Assembly: GCA_020635075.1 (NCBI GenBank)
Contig: JACKAM010000001.1
Span: forward strand, 2,046,001 to 2,110,000
DNA length: 64,000 nucleotides
Source of the DNA: Pseudobdellovibrionaceae bacterium
GTDB taxonomy: Bacteria; Bdellovibrionota; Bdellovibrionia; Bdellovibrionales; UBA1609
Direction: 5' to 3'
The notes below the pieces were generated by a model. It saw only the letters and a list, made by a program, of their open reading frames with translations. It searched no databases and was not told the origin of the DNA. Shown in pieces: positions 26,370-33,847 of this stretch. Within the stretch, counting starts at the first letter, position 1. Every line of letters begins with the position of its first letter. Made by a program: the position numbers and the translations under genes.

Positions 26370-26632
26370 TGAGCTTCTCCTCGGCGAAGGGCCACGGTCG
26401 TGCCATTGACCTCAACAACTATAGGATCGCCAAATGGGGATCGACCCTTGACCACCACCCGGTGGCCACTAACAAAGCCCAGCTCCCGAAGCCGACCGAC
26501 AACGGTCTCATCTCCGGAAAGCCCGCGAATAGTGCCCTCAAAGCCAATCTTCTGGTTCACCAAGGAGCCATTTGATGACTCGTCACTCTCTTTGCTCTCA
26601 CCAAGTGTCCCTGGCATGGTCAATACGTCCAT
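26354..26632 (-). CDS. feoA: FeoA-domain protein
   Basis: A small SH3-like protein that works with FeoB. Residues about 30-92 form the FeoA domain (IRGLSGDETVVGRLRELGFVSG, VVVKGRSPFGDPIVVEV, VALRRGEAQCIQL). The frame begins at GTG 26656, but GGGAG about 6 nt before ATG 26632 makes that the likelier start. It overlaps feoB by 16 bp, so the two are translated together. Confidence 0.93.
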   Translation of the reverse strand: MDVLTMPGTLGESKESDESSNGSLVNQKIGFEGTIRGLSGDETVVGRLRELGFVSGHRVVVKGRSPFGDPIVVEVNGTTVALRRGEAQCIQL

Positions 26633-27079
26633 TTCATCTCCCATCTCATCGAGCACCTTTCTTACCCCAGGCCTTCACATGGGGCAAAATCTTCGCCATT
26701 TTCTCAATTTCCCCGCCAAAGCTGAAAGTGAAGTGAAAATGCCCCTCTCGTCTTTGGGACAATCCACCTCAACCCTCACCCAAGGGCGGGTGAGTCTGGG
26801 GCTCAGCTCCCCCTCTTGTAGATTATACCCCCTCCCCTTTGGCTCCTATAAGGACTCTTCAAATATCCCTCGCTAATTGAAAAGCACCTGAGAATAACCC
26901 CCAAATGAGTCCAAATGAAAGAGAGATGAAAATCCAATTTTCCCAAAATTTGCCTTCTTCTTGAGTCCAATTTCAGAGTGGAAAACAGCCCTTTGATCAG
27001 TAGATGAAAATCAACTGGCATTGACTCCCCCACACCTCTGATTCAGAAAATGGGCCGTCACCAATAAGGAGTAAAATTA
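26633..27079. other. Divergent control region feoA / porin
   Basis: About 450 bases without a convincing gene. CTCACCC-aagggc-GGGTGAG (26775-26794) is a 7-bp hairpin that would lie in the feoAB leader. A TTGACT at 27021-27026 with CAGAAA 17 bp on is a weak candidate promoter for the porin, whose AAGGAG is at about 27066. I looked for a Fur-type palindrome near either start and did not find a clear one. Confidence 0.4.
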
Positions 27080-28351
27080 ATGATCTCAGTTGCAAAATCC
27101 CTGGTCGCCCTCATTCTGAGCCTGGCCCTACCGGCGTTTGCCAATCCTGAAATTGACTCACTCAAGTCAAGACTGGACGCTCTTGAGCGCCAACAAAAGC
27201 AAAACGCCCAGGCACTCACCGACGAACTGGCCAATCTAAAAATGCAGGTGGCCGTGCCCGAGTCCACTCATGAATCCTACTCAGGAATGGGTGTCGCAGC
27301 CTCTAAAGTCTATTACTCCAAGTCGCCACTTTCGATCGGTGGTTATGGTGAAGTGGTTTTCACCGATAACAAAAAAGGCACGGACACCACCGACGCCTAT
27401 CGCCTGGTTCCCTACATTGGCTATCGTTTTAGCGACGACTTGGTATTTAATGCTGAAATCGAATTCGAACATGGCGGAGCCAACGCCGGCGCAGGGACTG
27501 GTGAGGCGATCATTGAATTTGCCTATCTGGACTTTCTGATCTCCGAGAGTTTTAAACTCCGGGCCGGCCACCTGCTTATTCCCGTTGGCTTGATTAATAT
27601 GCTTCACGAACCCACCGTGTTTCCCACAGTACAAAGGCCTGAGGTGGAAAAGAACATCATCCCCAGCACCTGGCATGAGAATGGGGTTCTCGCCTACGGT
27701 GATGTGGGACCTGTTCACTATTATGCAGGGCTTGTGAACAGTGGAGACGCGGATGGGTTCTCCAAATCGTCCTGGATTCGCAAGAGTCGGCAAAAGGGTG
27801 CCGAGGCCAAGGCTGAGGACTTTTCCTATGTTTTGCGTCTGGACAGCAATTCGCTGCAAGATTTTTCCGTGGGAGGCTCCTACTATACCGGAAATACATC
27901 TCAGGGAAATGACACTCTTGGTGATGCCAATATCAAACTTGCCGAAGTTCATGCCACCTACAAAGCGCGTGGTTTTGAATTTCTGGCTCTTTATGCTCAG
28001 GGGCAACTGAGTGACGTGGACAAAATTCGCACAGTTGTAACTGGAAATCCGGTGATGGGCGAAAAGGTCAGCGGCTATTACGGCATGCTTTCTTACGACC
28101 TGATGAAAGTCATCAACGGAGCTAGCGCCAAAACTCTTCCCCTGTTCGTCAGCCATGAGAGCTACAACCTCCATGAGGAGGTCGAAGAAGGCCAAACTCA
28201 GGATCAGTCCCTGGAAAAGACCATCACCACTGTGGGCCTTAACTACAAGCCCCTCTCCAACGTCGTGGTGAAGGCCAACTACCAGTTTCGCAGCAACGAA
28301 GCCGATACAGAGGCCGATAAATTTGAGCTGGGCCTGGGGTGGATTTTCTAA
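27080..28351 (+). CDS. Outer-membrane porin (phosphate-selective porin O/P-like)
   Basis: 423 residues. Signal peptide ending in LPAFA (residue 21); a short coiled coil at about 25-55 (heptads in LKSRLDALERQQKQ), a trimerisation feature seen in several porins; then a beta-barrel from about 80 with alternating strands (LSIGGYGEVVFTD, NAEIEFEHGG, FKLRAGHLLIPVGLIN) and a terminal Phe (LGLGWIF), the outer-membrane insertion signal. AAGGAG lies 9 nt before the ATG. The substrate is unknown; being next to feoAB and the flavin operon suggests metal or redox substrates, which is inference only. Confidence 0.85.
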   Translation: MISVAKSLVALILSLALPAFANPEIDSLKSRLDALERQQKQNAQALTDELANLKMQVAVPESTHESYSGMGVAASKVYYSKSPLSIGGYGEVVFTDNKKGTDTTDAYRLVPYIGYRFSDDLVFNAEIEFEHGGANAGAGTGEAIIEFAYLDFLISESFKLRAGHLLIPVGLINMLHEPTVFPTVQRPEVEKNIIPSTWHENGVLAYGDVGPVHYYAGLVNSGDADGFSKSSWIRKSRQKGAEAKAEDFSYVLRLDSNSLQDFSVGGSYYTGNTSQGNDTLGDANIKLAEVHATYKARGFEFLALYAQGQLSDVDKIRTVVTGNPVMGEKVSGYYGMLSYDLMKVINGASAKTLPLFVSHESYNLHEEVEEGQTQDQSLEKTITTVGLNYKPLSNVVVKANYQFRSNEADTEADKFELGLGWIF

Positions 28352-28402
28352 TCCTCATCCTGGACGAATCAGCCCAAACCATCTAATATAACGGCAAATC
28401 CC

Positions 28403-28431
28403 GGCCGGGTGCGTAACCCGGCCCCTTTTTT
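28403..28431 (+). terminator. Rho-independent terminator after the porin gene
   Basis: GGCCGGGT (28403-28410) and ACCCGGCC (28416-28423) form an 8-bp stem with a 5-nt loop, followed by CC and six T (28426-28431). It lies 52 bp after the porin stop and just before the FMN-binding gene, so the porin and flavin genes are probably separate transcripts or linked only by read-through. Confidence 0.88.
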
Positions 28432-28451
28432 GTTGGGGACGCGCAAAACCA

Positions 28452-29012
28452 ATGACTGCTGTTCGCTTGATTCTTCTCCTCTGCGGATTATTCCAACTGG
28501 CCCCCGCAGGCATGGCTGAAATGCTCACTCCTCCTGACAAAGCGGCCAGGTTCCTCTTTCCCGAGGCCAGTGAAATCAAAAAAGAGAGCCTTCTACTCAC
28601 CGCGGGAGAAAAAGCCGAGGCCAGCAAAATTGCCAAAGCCCAAATCCATGATGGAGTGTTCACTTTCTATCGGGCCAAAAAAGGGGACGAAGAACTTGGA
28701 TTTGGTGGGATTTTTACCTCCACCGTGCGCACCAAAAATCAAACCTCGATGGTTGGACTAGATCCCAATGGAAAAGTGTTGGGCATTGAAGTCATTGCCT
28801 ATTATGAGCCACCAGAGTACCTGCCGCAAAAAAAGTGGCTTGAGCTCTTTAAGGGCAAAAAGCGCGATGAGTCCCTGCGTTTAGGGCAGGATATCCCCAT
28901 CGTCACCGGCGCCACCATGACAACTGAGGCTATGACAGAAGCCGTGCGGATTGTCCGAGCGGTTTGGGAAGTGAAACTCAAAAAGAGCGATGACGACAAG
29001 GAGAAACCATGA
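28452..29012 (+). CDS. Secreted FMN-binding domain protein (covalent flavin acceptor)
   Basis: 186 residues with a signal peptide (cleavage near GMA, residue 22). The C-terminal half is an FMN_bind domain as in NqrC and RnfG: GFGGIFTSTVRT, then VLGIEVIAYYEPPEY and finally VTGATMTTEAMTEAV, where the Thr of TGAT(M)T is the site to which ApbE attaches FMN. An ApbE gene lies 1 kb downstream on the other strand. Its stop overlaps the next gene by 4 bp (ATGA). An electron carrier in the periplasm is a sound inference. Confidence 0.87.
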   Translation: MTAVRLILLLCGLFQLAPAGMAEMLTPPDKAARFLFPEASEIKKESLLLTAGEKAEASKIAKAQIHDGVFTFYRAKKGDEELGFGGIFTSTVRTKNQTSMVGLDPNGKVLGIEVIAYYEPPEYLPQKKWLELFKGKKRDESLRLGQDIPIVTGATMTTEAMTEAVRIVRAVWEVKLKKSDDDKEKP

Positions 29013-29509
29013 AGTTTCTCATGCATCACGACCTGAGACACCATCTCTACCTGAGAGTGCTACTCATCGTTTATTTCGTGTCGCTGCTTTTTTTTCTCGC
29101 CCTAAATATTGAACTGGAACTCTTCCGCTTTGGACTGACGCCTTCAGCCCTTAAGGGGAACCTCCTCGGCAATGAGGAACTCTATATTCGCGCCAAAGAC
29201 CTGACGACCTTGGTAACTGAAATTCACATCAGCCTCTTCGTTTATCCCTTAGCCCTACTTACGACCTTGTCGACTCTCGTCCACCTGAAAGTGTCAGACA
29301 CCCTTAAAGTGGCGGCGACCATTGCTTCGACTGTCTTCATTTTTATGGATGTGGTCGGAGTCTTGCTGGTTCGCTTTGTTTCGCCCCATGCGGCCTGGAT
29401 CAAACTCATCGGATTCTGGGGATTTGAAGTTTCAATGATCCTGATGGTGCTGATGGTACTCATCTACCTTTTGGGCAAACCCCAGGGACACCCACCCCGC
29501 CATGGCTAA
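29009..29509 (+). CDS. Four-helix membrane protein, likely redox partner (copy 1)
   Basis: 166 residues, four predicted transmembrane helices (about 12-32, 70-91, 99-121, 130-151). No family known to me. His residues in TEIHISLF and TLVHLKV sit near membrane faces, followed by FMDVVG and SPHAAWIKLIGF. The same pattern recurs in the next gene, so the two are tandem paralogues. It overlaps the FMN-binding gene by 4 bp and the next by 8 bp, so all three are co-translated. A quinone- or haem-linked electron entry for the flavoprotein is my guess. Confidence 0.65.
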   Translation: MKFLMHHDLRHHLYLRVLLIVYFVSLLFFLALNIELELFRFGLTPSALKGNLLGNEELYIRAKDLTTLVTEIHISLFVYPLALLTTLSTLVHLKVSDTLKVAATIASTVFIFMDVVGVLLVRFVSPHAAWIKLIGFWGFEVSMILMVLMVLIYLLGKPQGHPPRHG

Positions 29510-29987
29510 ACAATTCCATTTCATCATTGGCGGCTACACGATTCTGATGATCCTCCATTTAGGAACGGCCTTTTTTCTCTTTGGCATGAAGATGGGATGG
29601 TCGCCTGAATCCATTCAGCAGTTTTACCTAGGGAATCCAGAACTTTTTTCCGTGGGGAGATCCCGTCTGGGACTCATTGAGACCGCCGTCCCTCACTTGG
29701 TGAGCATTGCCGCCACGGCTTTCATCCTCAGCCATTTTTTGATTTTCGTACCCGAAGTGTCGACGCGCTCAAAACTACTGGTTGGCGCTCTTTTTCCCAT
29801 CTCCGGCCTTTTTGATGTCGCATCGGGATTTTTTATTTTCTACTACGGCCCGGTATTCGTGTACTTGAAGTACCTGAGCTTTTTGACTTTTCAGGCCTGC
29901 TACTTGATTATCCTGTGGATTCTACTTAAAGCCTCTTTGCTTCAATCAGGTTTAGGCGGAAAAACCAAATCTTCGGCAAACTCCTGA
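29502..29987 (+). CDS. Four-helix membrane protein, likely redox partner (copy 2)
   Basis: 161 residues with four predicted helices (about 8-28, 62-85, 92-116, 122-146). It aligns by eye with the preceding protein: E(x5)H and LSHFLIF match E(x2)H and LVHLKV, GLFDVASG matches FMDVVG, and GPVFVYLKYLSF matches SPHAAWIKLIGF. The last 15 codons overlap the 3' end of the convergent apbE gene by 46 bp. Unknown family; membrane partner of the FMN-binding protein by context. Confidence 0.65.
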   Translation: MAKQFHFIIGGYTILMILHLGTAFFLFGMKMGWSPESIQQFYLGNPELFSVGRSRLGLIETAVPHLVSIAATAFILSHFLIFVPEVSTRSKLLVGALFPISGLFDVASGFFIFYYGPVFVYLKYLSFLTFQACYLIILWILLKASLLQSGLGGKTKSSANS

Positions 29988-31009
29988 AAGTTGGCACTGA
30001 CAATGGGCTTCCCCTCGGCGGGAAAGAGAATATATCCGACATTTTCAAACTTGCTCAGAATGGGCTCCAACTTTAGCCAAGGCATTACCGCCACCGCCGT
30101 CGCCAGTCCGTCGATCAAAGTGTTATCTCCCCAGGTGACGAGTGTCGCGCTCACCAAGGTGACTGAGGGATGACCTGTATAGGGATCAAGGAGGTGGTTG
30201 ACCTTAGGAGTGCCCATGTATCTGCCATAGCCGCCACTGGTCGAGATGGAGAGATTGCCCTTTCGGCTCCAAAAGGTTGCCAAAGGGACGTCCAGATTAT
30301 TGGGATTCTCAATGGCCACAAAGCAGGCAGCCATACAGCGAATGTCACCACTGAGAGCCACCCGGCCTTGATCCATGCCCTTGGCTATTAGGCCTTCTGC
30401 GGCCTCATCCACGGCAAAGCCCTTGCCAATGCCACCGAAGTCGATTTTTCCATCAAGATTGTCGAAGTAAACTTCCTTGTCTTTGACGACAACGGCCTTG
30501 AAGTTCACCTTCTTGAGCGCATCCTCCATTTCATGCGGAGGAGGTGGCGGAGGAGGAAGTCCGAGCTTCTTCCATTTAGCCCTCTCCTCGTCGTCGTCCA
30601 GGTGATATACGTCTTCCACAAGAGTCCCAACCGTGACATCAAAATAGCCATCCGTCTCAACCGAAATCATCAGGGATCGATTGAGAAGCCTGATTAAGTC
30701 CGGATGAGCATCTGCGAGGCTTTTCATTCTATTAAGGCGACTCACCTGAGAGTCCTCGCGGTAGACAGAAAGCAACGTCTCCAGCTCTTCGATTCTGGCA
30801 AAGGCTTGTACCACGTCCTGTTCAAAATCCTTGGGATAAGTGATGGTGGCATAGGTGCCCATAAGGACCTTGGTGCGTTTTTCCAGCTGGCCCAACTGAG
30901 CTCCCTGGTCCCGGGACGGAAAAAAGTGAGACCAGGACAAATAGGCCCCGACTGCACAGACCAGTGCAAACAAGAGAGCTGGTATTCCAAGTTTTAGTAT
31001 TTTCCCCAA
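29942..31009 (-). CDS. apbE: FAD:protein FMN transferase (ApbE)
   Basis: Transfers FMN from FAD onto Thr in (S/T)GAT motifs of exported flavoproteins. 355 residues with an N-terminal membrane anchor (about 8-29) and no lipobox Cys. Motifs: VLMGTYATIT, LDGKIDFGGIGKGFAVD, ALSGDIR, SGGYGRYM, NHLLDPYTGHP and DGLATAVAVM, the FAD and Mg sites. A run of seven Pro (about 151-157) is an unusual insert. The obvious substrate is the FMN-binding protein at 28452; the two genes converge and overlap the copy-2 membrane gene. Confidence 0.93.
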   Translation of the reverse strand: MGKILKLGIPALLFALVCAVGAYLSWSHFFPSRDQGAQLGQLEKRTKVLMGTYATITYPKDFEQDVVQAFARIEELETLLSVYREDSQVSRLNRMKSLADAHPDLIRLLNRSLMISVETDGYFDVTVGTLVEDVYHLDDDEERAKWKKLGLPPPPPPPHEMEDALKKVNFKAVVVKDKEVYFDNLDGKIDFGGIGKGFAVDEAAEGLIAKGMDQGRVALSGDIRCMAACFVAIENPNNLDVPLATFWSRKGNLSISTSGGYGRYMGTPKVNHLLDPYTGHPSVTLVSATLVTWGDNTLIDGLATAVAVMPWLKLEPILSKFENVGYILFPAEGKPIVSANFQEFAEDLVFPPKPD

Positions 31010-31030
31010 GATCTATCCGTCAGAGAGCTC

Positions 31031-31696
31031 TTACTGTTCAACCACTCCGGTAAAGCCGTCCACTTCGCGCTTGATTTGATTGTCGGCAGTGATCTTTTGC
31101 AATTCAACTATCAGGGCGTCAACAATCACATAGAGGGGAACATTGCCGTCAGCGTAATCGAACAGGCCATCAAATCGCATTTTAGCGTTGTCGTCGGTTT
31201 GAAAGTCACCATTGGCATTGTGGAGATTCACCGATCGGCCTTTGCCACACTTATCGGGCTTGATCTCGATTTCGATTCTCTCGTACTGACCCGGCTCAAC
31301 AGGATAGGTACCAATGTCCACGCCTTCAGGCCTCAATTCCACTTCACCCAGCTCCATTTTAAACTCGGTGTACTTTCCACCGCCAGCGGGATGAAATTTA
31401 ATTTCATGAAGACACATGCTCACCCAAAAGTCCAAGCTCTGGGCATGGGCGCGGGGAATCAGGAAATCCCACCAGGAGGACTTGGCCACAGTATCACCCC
31501 AGGCACCAAAGGCCATGTCTACACCTTGGATAGGATTACCGACGGTTGTTCCACCGCCACCACTCTTGCTGTTGAGATTATTGAAATCGACACGATAGGA
31601 CCCACAGTTGTTAAAGCCAACCACGATTCCGGTGACAAAAAGAATCAATCCGAATTTACGAAGAAAGCGCCCCATTTTCCTCTTCTTCTTCATCAC
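31031..31696 (-). CDS. Putative lipoprotein co-transcribed with TIGR02147 regulator
   Basis: 221 residues, unknown. Signal helix (about 14-27) ends in GFNNC-G (residues 27-32), the atypical lipobox shared by four proteins here. A Gly-rich spacer follows, then a beta-rich domain from about 80 with IGTYPVEPGQYERIEIEI, a pattern like DUF4382-type beta sandwiches. Its ATG overlaps the stop of the TIGR02147 gene by 4 bp. It is therefore probably the target or partner of that regulator's operon. Confidence 0.65.
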   Translation of the reverse strand: MMKKKRKMGRFLRKFGLILFVTGIVVGFNNCGSYRVDFNNLNSKSGGGGTTVGNPIQGVDMAFGAWGDTVAKSSWWDFLIPRAHAQSLDFWVSMCLHEIKFHPAGGGKYTEFKMELGEVELRPEGVDIGTYPVEPGQYERIEIEIKPDKCGKGRSVNLHNANGDFQTDDNAKMRFDGLFDYADGNVPLYVIVDALIVELQKITADNQIKREVDGFTGVVEQ

Positions 31697-32568
31697 TCTT
31701 GCCCCCCTTCACTTCCAGCCGCGCCAGCCAAAGGGAAGCTCATTAAGGAAACCTGATACACCGAGTCCGCAGCACTTGCCTCACCCGTGATGGCTTCAAT
31801 TTTGGCCAAGGCCTCATCAAGCACATCGCGAACCTGAGCAAACTTGGATCTGGGGATCGCCATGGTGTGAGACAACAGATGTCTTTGATCCCTCGGAACC
31901 TCGTATATGCTGTCCGCCGCCAATTCTAAAATCTGGCGATGGAACTGCGACATGGAAAGGCGATAGACCCCCTGGTGACAGCGGATCGGCTTTTCCGGTC
32001 GCACCACTCTGCCTTTATTATCGACCTTTAAGTAGTTGTTTTCCACCAGAAAATCCAAAGCCTCTTGGACCTGGGATTTTGTCACTTTGTTCAACAGCTG
32101 AGAGCGAATCCAGGAGGGGCTGATATCAAATCCAGGAAGCATGGCAAGCTCCCGTATGGCCACGTAATACCAGTTCTCCAGGTATTTGTGGGCCTCAATG
32201 GAATCCCCGTGCTGCTCATTGTAGCGATAAAAACGGCGTATCCTTTTGTAACACTCCAGTCGCTCACTTTGCTCAGTTGAATCTGAGAGCAGGCAAAGCT
32301 CTTTGAAAAATCCTAGCTCATTCTGTCTCAGTTTGAGATGGGGTTGAAGGGCCACCAATGCCTTATCACTCAGATCTCTTTTTCCTGACAGGATCATCGG
32401 CAAGTATCCAGAGGCCAAACCTGCCAGTCGGGCTAACTCTCTCGCTGATGTTTTGTGCTGCTTCTTTAGATAGACCAACCAGTCCTTGAGGAAGGCTCGA
32501 TAGTCGTGAAACTCAAAAACCACCGGACGCTTGATCTTAGCTGGTGATTTTGGTTTCGCTTTAGCCAC
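31693..32568 (-). CDS. TIGR02147/DUF4423 family putative transcription regulator
   Basis: 291 residues. This family is expanded in Fibrobacter and Bdellovibrio-type bacteria. Residues 17-70 start with FHDYRAFLKDWLVYLKKQHKTSARELARLAG and include a Cro/CI-like helix-turn-helix (ARELARLAGLASGYLPMILSG). The rest (about 90-270) is the helical DUF4423 part with a winged-helix-like middle (KVTKSQVQEALDFLVENNYL) and RSKFAQVRDVLDEALAKI. It overlaps the downstream lipoprotein gene by 4 bp. Three phased TTTGTGATCA repeats lie just upstream and could be its own operators. Confidence 0.88.
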   Translation of the reverse strand: MAKAKPKSPAKIKRPVVFEFHDYRAFLKDWLVYLKKQHKTSARELARLAGLASGYLPMILSGKRDLSDKALVALQPHLKLRQNELGFFKELCLLSDSTEQSERLECYKRIRRFYRYNEQHGDSIEAHKYLENWYYVAIRELAMLPGFDISPSWIRSQLLNKVTKSQVQEALDFLVENNYLKVDNKGRVVRPEKPIRCHQGVYRLSMSQFHRQILELAADSIYEVPRDQRHLLSHTMAIPRSKFAQVRDVLDEALAKIEAITGEASAADSVYQVSLMSFPLAGAAGSEGGQE

Positions 32569-32608
32569 GTGATACCCTCCAACATCAATTATATATGGAT
32601 ATCGTTAC

Positions 32609-32734
32609 TTGTGATCACTTTCTTGAAATTTGTGATCATTTTTTAATTCTAACTTATATTTATAACGGCATTTTAAATAGTTAGAGCTAGTCTCATTTTG
32701 ATATATCTTAACTATCATATTTTTTGTGATCATT
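32609..32734. promoter_or_regulatory. Three TTTGTGATCA(T/C)TT repeats in AT-rich divergent region
   Basis: TTGTGATCACTT at 32609-32620, TTTGTGATCATT at 32629-32640 and TTTGTGATCATT at 32723-32734 lie in the 304-bp AT-rich gap between the TIGR02147 gene and a haem lipoprotein gene. All three face the same way. Their spacings, 21 and 94 bp, are close to 2 and 9 helical turns. TGATCA is a palindromic core, as expected for a dimeric regulator. The gap holds no gene. Confidence 0.6.
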
Positions 32735-32872
32735 TGCTGTTGAACTTTCACACAGTTTCTCCCCTCTAGACAGTGGTTTGTAACTTTACCCAGTCTGGTT
32801 TTCATCTGAGCCGGCATCCCGGTTGCAAAACTAAAATGCCGAGACCTAAACCACACACTTTAGGGGAATCAG

Positions 32873-33634
32873 GTGAAAGGGGCGAGCGAGCAAACTGGAA
32901 TCTCAATCTCAAAATGGGGATGTAGTCTGGTTGTGCTTGTTGTAATGACTGCTTGTTCGCCCTTTCACGCTGAGGATCCCTTGTTGGACGGATCAAACAG
33001 TAGTGGGGCTTTAGGTGGCGATCCTGTTGCTCAAGAAAAGGCTATGGCCTATCTGCAGAGCAATTGCTTGGGTTGCCACGGCGCCAACGGATCTGGCGGC
33101 GTCTCAAATATTACCGACATTAATCATTTGATTGCGTCGGGATTGATTGTACCTGGAAATCCAACAGCTGGCAGACTGATTGGATCGATGGAAGATGGCT
33201 CAATGCCGACGGCCCAAAGGGCAAGTACCGCGGATCTTCAGATCATCCGCGACTGGCTGGGAAGTGATTGGCAGGCCGGGGGGAACGGATCTGACGGGAG
33301 TGGCGACCCGGGCGGCGGCGGAACGACTCCACCAACACCCGCCCTGGTGGCCACGTATGACAGCATTCGGGCCAACATTCTGGTGCCCAAATGCATCGCC
33401 TGCCACGGCCCCAATAAGGCCGATGATAATGTTCGCTACGACACGTATGCGTTTACGCTAGGAGCTGGTGGCTATAAGAACTCTCTCAACTTGGTTGATC
33501 CAACGGCCAGCAGCTTCTACAGGGAATGTAACTCAGGCAAGATGCCCCCGCAAAACAAGGGCTATCAACCCCTGACACCGACGGAGCTTCAGGTCGTCTA
33601 CGACTGGATGCTGTCTGGAGCTCCGGAGAAATGA
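32873..33634 (+). CDS. Di-haem c-type cytochrome lipoprotein
   Basis: 253 residues from GTG 32873 (AGGGGA 6 nt upstream). Lipobox VMTAC-S at about 23-28. First haem domain has CLGCH and a likely Met ligand in DGSMPT; a Gly/Pro linker follows; second domain has CIACH and Met in SGKMPP. Both are in the style of single-haem domains of DUF1588/PSCyt-type proteins. A periplasmic electron carrier or sensor is likely. It is divergent from the TIGR02147 gene and shares its control region. Confidence 0.82.
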   Translation: MKGASEQTGISISKWGCSLVVLVVMTACSPFHAEDPLLDGSNSSGALGGDPVAQEKAMAYLQSNCLGCHGANGSGGVSNITDINHLIASGLIVPGNPTAGRLIGSMEDGSMPTAQRASTADLQIIRDWLGSDWQAGGNGSDGSGDPGGGGTTPPTPALVATYDSIRANILVPKCIACHGPNKADDNVRYDTYAFTLGAGGYKNSLNLVDPTASSFYRECNSGKMPPQNKGYQPLTPTELQVVYDWMLSGAPEK

Positions 33635-33700
33635 ATTTGGAATTAATTGACTGACTGACTAACTAACCAAAACAGACCTCTCACTGATTTCATCCTTATA

Positions 33701-33732
33701 AAGGAGCGCCTCCCCGGGTGCTCCTTTTTTTT
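33701..33732 (+). terminator. Rho-independent terminator after the cytochrome gene
   Basis: AAGGAGC (33701-33707) pairs with GCTCCTT (33720-33726), with T continuing to 33732. It lies 67 bp after the di-haem lipoprotein stop. Confidence 0.85.
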
Positions 33733-33743
33733 GGTCTGGCACC

Positions 33744-33773
33744 AAAAAAACACCCGGTCACAAGGACCGGGTG
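33744..33773 (-). terminator. Rho-independent terminator of the minus-strand lipoprotein gene
   Basis: On the minus strand CACCCGGTC pairs with GACCGGGTG (33773-33765 with 33759-33751), followed by seven T (33750-33744). It is the terminator for the gene ending at 33848 and stands back to back with the plus-strand terminator. Confidence 0.87.
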
Positions 33774-33795
33774 AGTGTGGCACTGTTTTTAAGCA

Positions 33796-33831
33796 GGAAC
33801 CGCAAGGGTGAGAGCGGAGTCTTGCGGTTCC
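33796..33831 (-). other. Perfect 11-bp stem-loop in the 3' untranslated region
   Basis: GGAACCGCAAG (33796-33806) and CTTGCGGTTCC (33821-33831) pair perfectly around a 14-nt loop. It lies between the lipoprotein stop (33848) and the terminator at 33744-33773 and has no T tract. It may be a stability hairpin or a protein-binding site in the transcript end. Confidence 0.5.
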
Positions 33832-33847
33832 CTCAAGATTCAATTCA

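Noticed and set aside
26803..27033. 76-codon minus-strand frame upstream of feoA
   Set aside because: No ribosome-binding site or protein-like pattern; it lies in the expected promoter region.
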